This document shows positions 18,114-27,230 of a stretch of DNA of 64,000 nt, one piece after another. A program made the position numbers and the translations under genes. The stretch comes from Clostridium beijerinckii HUN142 (GTDB lineage: Bacteria > Bacillota > Clostridia > Clostridiales > Clostridiaceae): positions 62,001 through 126,000 of the forward strand of contig NZ_JHXK01000021.1 in NCBI RefSeq assembly GCF_000621745.1, given 5' to 3'. Position 1 is the stretch's first letter. Each line of letters opens with the position of its first letter. The notes beneath the pieces were generated by a model that was not told the origin of the DNA, made no database searches, and saw nothing but the letters and a program-made list of their open reading frames with translations.

Positions 18114-18557
18114 TTGGAATTTCCATCAAATCGTTTTAAAGATGATGCAGAATCATCAACCGGACTTCTTTTTATTCGCGTATATAATAAATGGCATTCC
18201 ATTATAAATCAAGAGTTACGTAAATTAGGGATTACTCATCCTCAATTTGTAGTGCTTACCACCTTAAACTTTCTCAGTCAATCTGATGATAATGTGACTC
18301 AAGTAAGTATTTCTAAGATGGCAGATATGGATGTCATGTCAGTATCCCAAATCGTTAAGGGATTAGAAAAGAAGGAATTTATAAGAAAAACTGTAAATCC
18401 GAAAGATAGTAGAGCAAATGCAATTATACTATTACCCAAAGGACAAGAAATAGTAAAACTCGCTCTTCCTGTTGTTGAGAAAATAGATGATGATTTTTTT
18501 GGTATTTTACAGGAAAATGAAAAACTCTTTCGTAAGTATCTAAATCAACTAGATTAA
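18114..18557 (+). CDS. MarR-family transcriptional regulator
   Basis: A 147-residue winged-helix regulator with a TTG start; AAAGGAGG lies inside the end of the previous gene, 12 bases upstream. The recognition region is VSISKMADMDVMSVSQIVKGLEK in the middle, followed by the wing with the DSR motif (NPKDSRANA). It is co-transcribed with the SRPBCC gene and probably represses the operon through the palindrome at 17654-17667. Confidence 0.9.
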   Translation: MEFPSNRFKDDAESSTGLLFIRVYNKWHSIINQELRKLGITHPQFVVLTTLNFLSQSDDNVTQVSISKMADMDVMSVSQIVKGLEKKEFIRKTVNPKDSRANAIILLPKGQEIVKLALPVVEKIDDDFFGILQENEKLFRKYLNQLD

Positions 18558-18590
18558 TATCTATTTATAGGTAGGATACCAAAATATAGA

Positions 18591-18625
18591 AAATGGATAG
18601 ATCTCAATATATCTATCCATTTTTA
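18591..18625 (+). terminator. Terminator of the SRPBCC-MarR operon
   Basis: A 12-base perfect stem, AAATGGATAGAT (18591-18602) with 18611-18622, followed by TTTTT. A classic intrinsic terminator. Confidence 0.85.
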
Positions 18626-18790
18626 TATATTTAATCATGTTAAACATTAAGTATAATTTTTATATGGAAAACTGGATTATGTGCTAAATTAAATAGTATT
18701 CTTAGTAAGAACTTTAAATAGTTAAAAGCTCTCTTCCAAGAGTTCTGTCATACATATCTCTTTTTATCCTTTATTTATACCAAATGCCCT

Positions 18791-19594
18791 TTAATATGAC
18801 ATTTTACTTTTCAACTTTTTCCCTACCAAATCAATAATTAATCTTAGTATAACTCCAAATAATTTTTTTAAAGGATTTATCTTTACATCGTAAAAATAAT
18901 ATGAATTTAACCAATTCTTGTCATTCCAATAATCATAATCAGCCCTAGAGGTAAAAGTCTTAGTTCGTAAACAATTAAACATAAATATATCATAATAAGA
19001 TGGAGCTTTTCTAACTTGACTTTCAATAGCTTGTCTAAATTTATTCGTAAGTTTCTCAATTTTTAAATATGTCTTTTTATGATAACCTTCATTGTAAACT
19101 AAAGCAAAATTATCCTTTCTATTTTCAAAATACATAGGCTAAATAATACTTATTATTCCAATTAAATTACATGCCCAACCACTAATAGTCATCTTCATAT
19201 ATTTACCAACCTGCTTATGGCCACCTCCATCACTGGTAATAACAATCAATGTAGGCTTTCCCACTAATTCTTGACGATGGAATAAAAATGCCATTCTATC
19301 AATAATTCTTTTTAATGGTGATGGAACTTGATATGCATAAACAGGTGTAGCAATAATAATTCCATCAGCCTCTAAGAGCTTTTTTCTTATTATATCTAAA
19401 TCATCCCTGCAAGGACAAAGTTTTTCACTCTTCTTAAAACATAACCCACAACCTCTACAATCTTGGATTTCATAATCCTTTAAGAAAATATAATCATAAG
19501 TCATGTTCTTAGTTCCTAACCTCAATTCAATTTCCTTACATACATTTAAACTGTCCTGCTTTCTTGGACTTCCCATTAATATAACTATTCTCAT
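18791..19594 (-). pseudogene. Flavodoxin-family NAD(P)H-dependent oxidoreductase, interrupted by in-frame TAG
   Basis: The reading frame starts at ATG 19594, with GGAGG 6 bases upstream, and encodes MRIVILMGSPRK, the FMN-binding N-terminus of NADPH-dependent FMN reductases. A CxxCxxC-like segment (DCRGCGLCF), ATPVYAYQVPSPLK and a full flavodoxin core follow. A single TAG at 19141-19139 stops translation after 151 residues. The same frame then continues with PMYFENRK and 113 more residues, ending at 18791. Together the parts make a protein of about 266 residues, the usual length for this clostridial family. It is either a nonsense-mutated gene, a truncated but active core, or a sequencing error. 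The upstream dyad ties it to the PadR gene. Confidence 0.7.
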
Positions 19595-19611
19595 TTTATT
19601 CCTCCACACAC

Positions 19612-19627
19612 TATCCAACATTGGATA
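19612..19627. promoter_or_regulatory. Candidate PadR operator before the flavodoxin gene
   Basis: TATCCAACATTGGATA is a near-perfect 16-base palindrome 18 bases upstream of the flavodoxin start. The same core reappears at 20389-20398 in front of the padR gene. Confidence 0.6.
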
Positions 19628-19672
19628 TAAAATTTAATAATATGTCCTATCTTTTTTAGATAGGACATATTA

Positions 19673-20392
19673 TTATTTGCTTAATTTTTTAATTAACTCT
19701 TCTAATTTTTCTGACGCATTTTCCGGATTCTTTAAGATTTCCTGTTTTAGACTTTCTATTGAATCATTTGTTGAAGCTTCCATTTCTTCAGCATTAGAAA
19801 AATCAAAATTTGAAATAAGGCTTGAGATTTCATTACTTGTAACAATGCATTCATCAATCTCATCAATAAATGCTTCATGCCATTTTATTTGGTATTCAAG
19901 ATTTGAAATCATTATTTCGAATGAAATTTTTTCAACCGCAAGACTTTGCTTATTGACTTTTATCTTCTGCCACTTTTTTAAATATGTTATCTTATCTCTT
20001 AACCCATCGATATGGCTATGTATAAGAGAAATCATACTTTGTTTATCAAGTGTATTTAACAATGGATAAATAATAAATTTATCAGAACCGCTTGGGTACA
20101 ATTCATTAGTTATTTCATTTTTTACAAGTTCTTTTAATTCATCTCTGCCCTTATCAGTTATTTTATAAATTTTTCTAGCTTTTGATCCAGAACCAATTTC
20201 TTCTTTTAAAACAATCAATCCATCTTTTTCAAGCTTATTTAATGCATAATATATTGATCCCGATTGAATCTTTGTCCACTTATCCATATGGTTTGTTTGG
20301 ATGAACTTTTGGATTTCATATCCATGAGTAGATTTTATGCTTAAATAATATAAAATTAATACCTTAATTATGTTTCTCACCTCTTTATCCAA
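19673..20392 (-). CDS. PadR-family transcriptional regulator
   Basis: A 239-residue regulator. The PadR winged helix lies at residues 9-85 (LILYYLSIKSTHGYEIQKFI, then SGSIYYALNKLEKDGLI), followed by a long helical C-terminal half of the Vir type used for dimerisation. The start is unclear: the frame opens with TTG at 20392, which has no ribosome binding site, while an AGAGGTGAG lies downstream before the ATA/ATT codons at residues 8-9. It is 78 bases upstream of the flavodoxin gene, same strand. Shared palindromes suggest it represses both. Confidence 0.85.
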   Translation of the reverse strand: MDKEVRNIIKVLILYYLSIKSTHGYEIQKFIQTNHMDKWTKIQSGSIYYALNKLEKDGLIVLKEEIGSGSKARKIYKITDKGRDELKELVKNEITNELYPSGSDKFIIYPLLNTLDKQSMISLIHSHIDGLRDKITYLKKWQKIKVNKQSLAVEKISFEIMISNLEYQIKWHEAFIDEIDECIVTSNEISSLISNFDFSNAEEMEASTNDSIESLKQEILKNPENASEKLEELIKKLSK

Positions 20393-20401
20393 TATTGGTT
20401 A
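20386..20401. promoter_or_regulatory. Candidate PadR operator at the padR start
   Basis: The perfect core CCAATATTGG (20389-20398) within TATCCAATATTGGTTA overlaps the apparent TTG start of the padR gene. It matches the dyad at 19612-19627, which supports autoregulation. Confidence 0.55.
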
Positions 20402-20502
20402 TAATTCATGATATACCCAAGATTGTATAAAGTCAAATATTTTTATTCACTATATCACTTCTTACCCAGAACTCATTTATTTATGATATTACCTCTCTAT
20501 TA

Positions 20503-21045
20503 CTATATAACCCCTTTCGGAATTATCTTCATGAGGCATCTTTTATTACCCATTTTTATACTTTTCAGTAGCTCAACATCAACTTCACACTTAAAGGCTT
20601 CTTCGAATAATACTTTACTATACCCAGTAGTACATTGACACCATGTATCAGACCCTAACCTATCTACATCCGCAAGCATTGGGCATGGACAAAAATTAAA
20701 CTGTAAATAAAGTTCTCCATTCTCATAAAATAGCCCTATATCTTTTGCTTTTTGTAAATTTCCGAATTCTTCTAAACTTGATGATAGTTCCATTAGCTCT
20801 TTCACAAGTTCTAACTTCTTATCCATTCCATATCCACACTGGCACTTCATTCTGATCATCTTAATAGTCGCCTTGTCAAATTTGCTTTCCAATCTCTTCA
20901 TTGTAGAATTCACCCATATGGCGTTTCTTTCTAATTTACCACTTCCCTCTTTTCCATATACAACTTCTCTTGCAATATCCTCATTGCTTTGACCCTTAAC
21001 AGCTTCATAAATAACATTCTCTTGGATTTTCCTTATATCAAACAT
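20503..21045 (-). CDS. Cysteine-rich conserved protein, DUF6144-like
   Basis: A 180-residue soluble protein with eight cysteines in pairs: KCQCGYG near residue 68, FCPCPM near 118 and WCQCTTG near 135. The arrangement suggests a metal site or redox centre. It resembles the uncharacterised clostridial DUF6144 proteins; I make this family call from overall look only. GGGGAAT precedes the ATG. It stands alone between the PadR gene and an AraC-type gene. No catalytic function can be assigned. Confidence 0.6.
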   Translation of the reverse strand: MFDIRKIQENVIYEAVKGQSNEDIAREVVYGKEGSGKLERNAIWVNSTMKRLESKFDKATIKMIRMKCQCGYGMDKKLELVKELMELSSSLEEFGNLQKAKDIGLFYENGELYLQFNFCPCPMLADVDRLGSDTWCQCTTGYSKVLFEEAFKCEVDVELLKSIKMGNKRCLMKIIPKGVI

Positions 21046-21196
21046 AAAATTCCCCTTTTCTTGACTTTATCTAGCGATAACTTTAATCACATAAAAGAAA
21101 ATAACAATACTAAAATTTCATAATTATTTTTTAATGCGCCTTATCACTATTTTTATAATAAGGGAAACCTTACTTTTCTACTTCTGAATTCTTGCT

Positions 21197-22033
21197 CTAT
21201 TTAATAGCAACACATAAATCCATAGTAACATGACTATTTTTTCTATCAATACTATGGTAAATCCCTAATGCATATTTTTCGTCTCTTCTATACCCACTAC
21301 GTGGAAGCCAAACATTAAAGATTCCCAGAAATGTTATAAAAATATCATATATATATCCACTAAATCTATAAACTGCAAATTTACCACCTTTTATTGTTGT
21401 AAGATTTTCTGACTGTACATCTTCATCGACAGTGATACATAAATCATATATACATTTGTCTAACTGAGTAATAGATGGATCATTATAAGATTTTTCAATC
21501 AAAAGCGTATCTGGTTTAATATAAGCTTTATACCGTTCCATAAAACTATACCAATTAACGCCTATCTCACTATAATCTCCAATATATCTTTCATAAATCA
21601 CGTTAAGATCAGTCAAATTTTCTATACTAATGTTCTGATCATAATTCTCAAAAGACTTAAAAGCATTATATTCACTAGGACAAAATGGATTAATAACGCC
21701 TGCTGAATTCATAGATTTTCTAAATTCTACTGGACAAATACTATATTGCTTACTAAAGGCTGAACTATAATTGGAAGAACTGTATCCATAATTAATTCCA
21801 ATATCAGTAATAGTTTTGTCTTTTTCAACCTTAAGACTTACTGCACTTTGATCTATTTTTATACGTTTGATAAAAGAATATACACTTATTCCTGTTTCTG
21901 CTTTAAACATTCTACTAAAATGATATTTTGAAAAATCACAGTAATTAGCAACATCTTCAATAGAAATCTCCTCATCTATATGCTGCAAAATGTATTCAAT
22001 ACTTTTATTTATCAAAAGTTTTTTAATTATCAT
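21197..22033 (-). CDS. AraC-family regulator with GyrI-like effector domain
   Basis: A 278-residue regulator. Residues 8-105 hold the two AraC helix-turn-helix motifs (SIEDVANYCDFSKYHFSRMF and ITDIGINYGYSSSNYSSAFS). Residues 120-278 form a GyrI/SOUL-like small-molecule binding domain (KGGKFAVYRFSGYI). This is the layout of Rob/BmrR-like multidrug-responsive regulators. No divergent target gene is adjacent, so its regulon is not visible here. Confidence 0.9.
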   Translation of the reverse strand: MIIKKLLINKSIEYILQHIDEEISIEDVANYCDFSKYHFSRMFKAETGISVYSFIKRIKIDQSAVSLKVEKDKTITDIGINYGYSSSNYSSAFSKQYSICPVEFRKSMNSAGVINPFCPSEYNAFKSFENYDQNISIENLTDLNVIYERYIGDYSEIGVNWYSFMERYKAYIKPDTLLIEKSYNDPSITQLDKCIYDLCITVDEDVQSENLTTIKGGKFAVYRFSGYIYDIFITFLGIFNVWLPRSGYRRDEKYALGIYHSIDRKNSHVTMDLCVAIK

Positions 22034-22281
22034 CTTAAGCCCACTCTCCCAAACACTTTTTACATAAACTAAAGATTTCGTTTTGATAAAAGTTTACCTT
22101 CATTTAAAAAATATTACTGAAATGTTAACTTTCAATAACAACATTAATAATAAAAAATATAAGCTTCTCCAAGCATTATTTTCATATTTATTTTATATTT
22201 AAAATATCTCTCACTTCTTCAAATTATAACATATTTTGTAAATACAACATCACTTATGACACCTTACTTTCACTTATAAAA

Positions 22282-22316
22282 ATAGCCTTAGACAATATAT
22301 AAATGCCTAAAGCTAT
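22282..22316 (-). terminator. Terminator of the PadR-DUF2812 operon
   Basis: ATAGCCTTAG (22282-22291) pairs with CTAAAGCTAT (22307-22316) with one mismatch. On the minus strand it is followed by TTTTTAT. It lies in the 417-base gap 22034-22450, which otherwise holds only AT-rich sequence. Confidence 0.6.
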
Positions 22317-22450
22317 AAATCATATTTATGATATAAATTCATCGTATCAGTATAAAATACTAAAATCTCTGCATACCAATATTATTAATAAGTTAAAAGT
22401 ATAGAAGTATCTACATCAAGCAATTATTAAAATATATAAGTCTCTTACTT

Positions 22451-23164
22451 CTATTTTATGAATTTTCGTCTATATACAGACAGTAACAAAATAATATTAA
22501 AAACAATTAGATATATTCCCGTAGGCATACTTATAACTTTTAAAACCATTAGAATTATTTGAACTATATCTATTATTAAAATTAGTGCTAAAAATCTACT
22601 TATTTTATGTCTCTTATCTAAATCAGACATTTTTTGAAGTTTGCTTATTTGGCTATAATGACTTAAGCATGGTATTGTTGTAAAAACAGAAACTGCTATT
22701 ATTGGTATAAAAATAATGAAAAGCACTGTATTATATATATCAGGCAAATTGCTATTTTTAATAAAAGCCATTAAAATAAAAAGTATAATAGAACAAATAG
22801 AAAATGGTATTGCCACTTTTTTTAGTGATTGATACATGCTTATATGCTTTTCTATTTCAGTATCCTTATCAGTATAAATTTTTTTTGTTCCTTCAGGAGC
22901 ACTAAATATATGAATTATATTTCCTATCGAACACACATTAGTCCATCCTGCTTCACTAAAATACGAAAAATATTCTTCATCTAGATTTATTCTATAATCT
23001 AAAGCATATTGCAGTTTTTCCGGCTCAGCTTTTTTTAATTTATATCCCATAAATGCAAATTTCTCTAATTTCCATCCTCTACTAGCATATTCAGATAGCA
23101 TCTGCATTTCCTCGTACTCAGCAAATGATAATCCCTTACTCATAATATATTTTGTACCAAACAT
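22451..23164 (-). CDS. DUF2812 domain membrane protein
   Basis: A 237-residue protein. Residues 1-110 match the DUF2812 pattern (YEEMQMLSEYASRGWKLEKF, then YFSYFSEAGWTNVC). The second half has four hydrophobic segments in two pairs (about 118-160 and 190-232). DUF2812 genes typically follow a small PadR regulator, as here with 3 bases between the genes. The function is unknown; it is probably a membrane sensor or envelope stress protein under PadR control. Confidence 0.85.
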   Translation of the reverse strand: MFGTKYIMSKGLSFAEYEEMQMLSEYASRGWKLEKFAFMGYKLKKAEPEKLQYALDYRINLDEEYFSYFSEAGWTNVCSIGNIIHIFSAPEGTKKIYTDKDTEIEKHISMYQSLKKVAIPFSICSIILFILMAFIKNSNLPDIYNTVLFIIFIPIIAVSVFTTIPCLSHYSQISKLQKMSDLDKRHKISRFLALILIIDIVQIILMVLKVISMPTGIYLIVFNIILLLSVYRRKFIK

Positions 23165-23167
23165 CTA

Positions 23168-23476
23168 TTATAACATCTCCCTATCATTAAATGCATTCTC
23201 AGCAATTTTAACCATTTTACGCTTTCTTTCAAGCTCATTTTTTAAAGATTCAATCCCTTTATCAGTTATTACATAAACTTTTTTCTTTTCTGATTCTTGC
23301 GTAAGTTCTATAAATTCTGCATCAAGAAGTTTTTTTATGCTAGTATATAATGATGCAGGACCTATTGAGAACTCCCCTTCTGACATTTCCTCAACTGATT
23401 TCATAATTAAATAACCATGCTTAGGCCTTATTAAAGATAATAAAATATAGTAATACGCATCCGTAAGTTCGCCCAT
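23168..23476 (-). CDS. PadR-family transcriptional regulator (short type)
   Basis: A 102-residue PadR-like winged-helix protein (LTDAYYYILLSLIRPKHGYL, then GPASLYTSIKKLLDAEFI). The ATG at 23476 has no good ribosome binding site. In the same frame, CTG at 23500 would add MARNNSLD and lies 10 bases after a perfect GGAGG, so a CTG start is possible. The same GGAGG also precedes an out-of-frame four-codon ORF (ATG at 23506). It probably represses itself and the DUF2812 gene. Confidence 0.85.
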   Translation of the reverse strand: MGELTDAYYYILLSLIRPKHGYLIMKSVEEMSEGEFSIGPASLYTSIKKLLDAEFIELTQESEKKKVYVITDKGIESLKNELERKRKMVKIAENAFNDREML

Positions 23477-23518
23477 ATCTAAAGAATTATTTCTAGCCAG
23501 CTCTCATACACCTCCTCT

Positions 23519-23567
23519 ATATCATTTAACGATATATCATTAAATAAACTATATCATTAAATGATAT
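23519..23567. promoter_or_regulatory. Tandem palindromes, candidate PadR operators
   Basis: ATATC-ATTTAAC-GATAT (23519-23535) and the perfect ATATCATTAAATGATAT (23551-23567) lie just upstream of the short padR gene. A further AATGATAT half-site occurs near 23579. They cover the expected promoter region. Confidence 0.6.
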
Positions 23568-23616
23568 ATATGTCAATAAATGATATAGTATATTTTTTAA
23601 TATAATACTATTATTG

Positions 23617-23758
23617 GCAGATTACCTAAAGAGCGGTATTGTATTTGCAGCATTTATTGTGAATTTTCTTCTTGAAACAAAATAATAAGTTTTATGCTTC
23701 TACTTCAAGTTGGGTTATTTTAATGTCACTATTAATATTGATTGTGATTCTTATATAA
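23617..23758 (+). pseudogene. Remnant of a membrane protein C-terminus
   Basis: One frame reads GIVFAAFIVNFLLETK and stops. The next frame continues at once with NKFYASTSSWVILMSLL and ends at 23758. Together they look like the last two helices of a membrane protein broken by a frameshift. There is no start or ribosome binding site. The parent family is not identified, so this is a tentative call. Confidence 0.35.
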
Positions 23759-23766
23759 AAAATTTC

Positions 23767-23885
23767 AAAAAAATAGTAGCCCCAATTTGCAATTTGGATA
23801 GCTACCATTTTTAATAAAAAAACAGTTATTTTTGCTTAAACTTACTTATCGTCATTTATTTGCGATATGATTCATGGTATCATTA
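23767..23885 (-). repeat. Intergenic repeat copy A carrying a terminator
   Basis: About 115 bases nearly identical to 25913-26030. The left part forms the stem GTAGC (23776-23780) with GCTAC (23801-23805), which on the minus strand ends in TATTTTTTT. It therefore terminates the DUF4179/sigma operon upstream. The right part is conserved beyond what a terminator needs. Confidence 0.7.
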
Positions 23886-23975
23886 GCAAGTAATAACGCT
23901 TTTATAAAAATAGAATATCTGCTTTTCAGACACCCTATTTAGAATTATATTTTAATTACCTTTCTTATTTATACT

Positions 23976-25067
23976 TTATTTTAAATTAGCTGTAATAATC
24001 TTATCTTCAATTATATATTTTGTTCTACCATCTTCTGAAACAGATGTGGTATTTGTATTTATTTTGTTAAAAGTATACGGAATAATTTTTATGGAATTTA
24101 TATTAAAATGCTTTTCGGGTAACTCATGTACATAATCTCTATAAAGATATGCTCCATTTCCTATTTCTCCTCGTAAAGGCACTGAATCACCATTTGCATC
24201 AACAATATCATAATAGTAATTTGCATCTTTATTATTTTCATGCGCACTAAAACCCTTTGAATCACCAGAAATAAACACTTTATCTGGTGTAATAGTAATA
24301 TTGCCCAAAGAAAGTTCATTATCACCAATTATAATATTTTTATCTACCTTGACATCTTTAGTATCTTTTTTATAATTCGTAGAATCATAGACAAAGCTAT
24401 AAGTAAAATCTGAAGAACTAATACCATATTCTTCAGCTAAAGAAGAAAATACTAACTTTACATCTTCCTTATCAGTTAATGGTAATTCCATCATTTCTAC
24501 CTCAAGAATCACATTAGTTTCTTTCTCAAGTTCATTATTTTCTACCTTATCGTATCCAACAAAATCCTTATATCCTGCAATACTATATCCAACATAATCA
24601 GAACTTCTCTCAATTTTTTTTCCGTTAATATAAATGTCTGGAACTAATTTATGGTTAATATCAACAAGGTCATTTTTTTTCTTATTAATATTAAAATTAA
24701 TAATGATTCTTGAATTATCAGTAAAAAACTCATTTAAAGTAAGCTTAACATCTTTACTCTCCAAAGTTTTCCCTATCTCAGTTGAATAGTTTTCTCCAGT
24801 AGTATTAATTCCTAACCATTTATTAATACTATCTTTAAAGCTTGCTGCTCCTGCTAAAACCTCATCTCCATGAATTCCTAAATTTACAATCAAAAGCAAG
24901 GCTACTATAGCTGCTAAGGCCTTCTTTTTATTCCAAAACAATGTTTTCTTTTTAGACGTTGTAAATTGTCTCATGAGTTTCTTCTTTTCTAATTCATCAA
25001 CCTCTTCTATTACATACTGTGAAAAATCTATTTCTACATTATTTAATAAACTATATTCATCTTTCAT
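23976..25067 (-). CDS. DUF4179 domain protein, probable anti-sigma factor
   Basis: A 363-residue single-pass membrane protein: a cytoplasmic N-terminus of about 48 residues, a membrane helix (about 49-68, KKALAAIVALLLIVNLGIHG), then a large extracellular part with the DUF4179 region just after the helix. The gene follows an ECF-type sigma gene by 13 bases. In the known layout of such pairs the cytoplasmic part holds the sigma factor until an outside signal releases it. That role is inference from the pairing. Confidence 0.85.
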   Translation of the reverse strand: MKDEYSLLNNVEIDFSQYVIEEVDELEKKKLMRQFTTSKKKTLFWNKKKALAAIVALLLIVNLGIHGDEVLAGAASFKDSINKWLGINTTGENYSTEIGKTLESKDVKLTLNEFFTDNSRIIINFNINKKKNDLVDINHKLVPDIYINGKKIERSSDYVGYSIAGYKDFVGYDKVENNELEKETNVILEVEMMELPLTDKEDVKLVFSSLAEEYGISSSDFTYSFVYDSTNYKKDTKDVKVDKNIIIGDNELSLGNITITPDKVFISGDSKGFSAHENNKDANYYYDIVDANGDSVPLRGEIGNGAYLYRDYVHELPEKHFNINSIKIIPYTFNKINTNTTSVSEDGRTKYIIEDKIITANLK

Positions 25068-25080
25068 GGCTTATCCCTCC

Positions 25081-25614
25081 TTATGGTTTAGAAAATATAC
25101 TTCTAAGCTTATTCTTTCCTCTAGAAATTCTGTTATATAACACAGAGGGTTTAATATTAAACTCTTCACTAACTTCCTTTACAGATTCTTCTTTCACAAA
25201 AAGCTTAATAAAAAGCTGCTTATCAAATAAACTAAGGTATTTTAAGATTTCCTCTGTTTCATATTCTAATTCGTTCTTTAAAGCCTCTTTTTCTATTGTG
25301 AAGTCACTTTCTATATCTAGTTCAGATATATCCATATGCTCAAGAGTTTTTAAATATTTTCTCTTATAATCTATAGCTCTGTACTTTGCTATTGCGGCTA
25401 TCCAATTTTTTAAAATATTCTTTTCTTTATCAAAGCTTGTGATATTATTCCATATCTTAAGGTATACATCATTGATGCATTCCTCATGATACTGTGGAAA
25501 ATTGTATAAATGTTTTTTTACTATAGCTTTTATTAATGGTGCATATTCATTAATAAGTAACTCCATGCCTTTTTCACTTCTTTTTTTTATTAATAAATAA
25601 ATTTCTTTATCCAT
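25081..25614 (-). CDS. ECF-type sigma-70 family RNA polymerase sigma factor
   Basis: A 177-residue sigma factor. Region 2 is seen at about residues 25-90 (HEECINDVYLKIWNNITSFD, WIAAIAKYRAIDYKRK), and region 4 near residues 120-170 (KEVSEEFNIKPSVLYNRISRGKNKLR). There is no region 1 or 3. AAAGGGGGA lies ahead of the ATG. It is encoded with its DUF4179 partner. The promoters it uses cannot be told from this window. Confidence 0.92.
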   Translation of the reverse strand: MDKEIYLLIKKRSEKGMELLINEYAPLIKAIVKKHLYNFPQYHEECINDVYLKIWNNITSFDKEKNILKNWIAAIAKYRAIDYKRKYLKTLEHMDISELDIESDFTIEKEALKNELEYETEEILKYLSLFDKQLFIKLFVKEESVKEVSEEFNIKPSVLYNRISRGKNKLRSIFSKP

Positions 25615-25912
25615 AGCAAAATCCCCCTTTCTGACAATGCCTTACACTTACTATTACGGATAGGATAATCCTAATTCTATCAATGAATAAAATTTTTATT
25701 TTTTTGTGCCTTAATATAAGTACTTTTATAATAAACATAAATCTATTAAATGATAACTTCCAATATCTCTATGCAAGTTGGATACACCCCTTATAATCCC
25801 AATATCTATTTAAAAATTTATATTATTTCTATCCAAGCTATAAAAAATGCTAATATTATACCTTTAATTCTATCATCATAAGACAATATATCATCATGAT
25901 TTTAAGCGAAAA

Positions 25913-26030
25913 AAAAAATAGTAGCCCTTTTTTGCAATTTAGATGGCTACCATTTTTAATAAAAAAGTTATTTTTGCTTAAACTTACTTATCATAATTTA
26001 TTTGTGATATGATTCACCGTATCATAAGTA
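25913..26030 (-). repeat. Intergenic repeat copy B carrying a terminator
   Basis: Second copy of the repeat at 23767-23885, in the same orientation. Its stem is GTAGCC (25921-25926) with GGCTAC (25945-25950), followed on the minus strand by TATTTTTTTTTT. It ends the AraC gene at 26090. The rest of the 475-base gap shows only AT-rich sequence. Confidence 0.7.
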
Positions 26031-26089
26031 AAAAATCAAGCTTTTTACTATACCTCTCTCTCTCCATTTATATTATTAATTTACCACTC

Positions 26090-27025
26090 TTAAAAATTGA
26101 TATAAATGGAGTCCTTAAGCCGTTTTATATCACTTATAGGTGGTAATCCAAACATTCGTGCATACTCACGACTAAATTGAGATGGACTTTCATAACCAAC
26201 TTTATAACCCGCCTCCGCTGCTTCTAGCACCTCTGAAAGCAGCAGTCTCCTTGCCTCTTGTAATCTAATCTGCTTTTGATATTGTAACGGACTCATTGCA
26301 GTAACCTTCTTAAAGCAATGGTGCAACGATGACGAACTCATATTAATTTCCTTTGCTAATTCATCAATACGCAGGGGTTTCTCAAAATTATTATTAATCA
26401 AGTTAATAGCTTTTGAGATAGCCCGTGCATGGCTACCTATCATAGCAAATTGCTTCAATATGTATCCATGTTTATCTTGTAAAACTCTATAAAGTATTTC
26501 TCTAATAAATAGAGGAGCAAGAACTGGAATTTCCTCTGGAGTTTCTAAAAGGCTTACAAGCCTTAGCAAAGCATCAAGAAGTAATGAATTACCTTTTGTT
26601 ACAGTTAATCCTCTTTCCAAGCCAGGCTTTTCTTCAAAATCTTGCTTTGATTCTTTAATGATATCAAAAATTTGATCTGAATTAAAACTAAGCCTGACAC
26701 ATAAATATGGCTGGTCAGGAGTAGCTTCAATTATTTTGCCTATAATAGGTAAATTAACAGATGCAACTAAATAAGAGTTTGCATCATATCTATAACTTTC
26801 TTTTCCTAGAATTACAGTTTTCGCACCTTGTACAATTACGCATATGGATGGGATGTAAATCGAATGCAGTGGTTCTGAAATATTAGAGGCACGTATTAAA
26901 TCCAATGATGGTATATCAGTTGATTGAAATCCATCTCTATAAGTAAATTTCTCAACTAGAGAGGCGAGACGCCTTTGCTGATTACATAATTTATAATTTT
27001 TTATATTGTAAATCCTTTTTCCCAT
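26090..27025 (-). CDS. AraC-family regulator with N-terminal AraC_N domain
   Basis: A 311-residue regulator. Residues 30-180 are the AraC_N ligand domain (SICVIVQGAKTVILGKESYR is typical). Residues 200-300 hold two helix-turn-helix motifs (LRIDELAKEINMSSSSLHHC; AAEAGYKVGYESPSQFSREY). It is divergent from an SDR oxidoreductase gene 205 bases away, a common pairing in which the regulator activates the reductase. The inducer is unknown. Confidence 0.92.
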   Translation of the reverse strand: MGKRIYNIKNYKLCNQQRRLASLVEKFTYRDGFQSTDIPSLDLIRASNISEPLHSIYIPSICVIVQGAKTVILGKESYRYDANSYLVASVNLPIIGKIIEATPDQPYLCVRLSFNSDQIFDIIKESKQDFEEKPGLERGLTVTKGNSLLLDALLRLVSLLETPEEIPVLAPLFIREILYRVLQDKHGYILKQFAMIGSHARAISKAINLINNNFEKPLRIDELAKEINMSSSSLHHCFKKVTAMSPLQYQKQIRLQEARRLLLSEVLEAAEAGYKVGYESPSQFSREYARMFGLPPISDIKRLKDSIYINF

Positions 27026-27230
27026 AATAATATCTCCTCATAAAAAAATTATAATTTCTTTTGCAGGATTGTGCAATGATTAGGAATAAATAGGCTACCT
27101 ATTCATATCTAAATTATCCTATAATCAAATCAACAAATAAAGAATATGCAAGACAAAAATATTTACTCAATGCAAATACTCTCATATATCTTTAATTATA
27201 AGTAAATTATTTTAATGGAGGTTTATATCA

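Noticed and set aside
19139..19141. TAG as pyrrolysine or programmed readthrough in the flavodoxin gene
   Set aside because: There is no pyl gene, no PYLIS-like structure was evident, and the family does not use pyrrolysine. A simple nonsense mutation or sequence error is more likely.
23519..23587. CRISPR-like short repeats (ATATCATT... units)
   Set aside because: There are only two or three palindromic units with unequal spacing in a promoter; they are PadR-type operators, and no cas genes are present.
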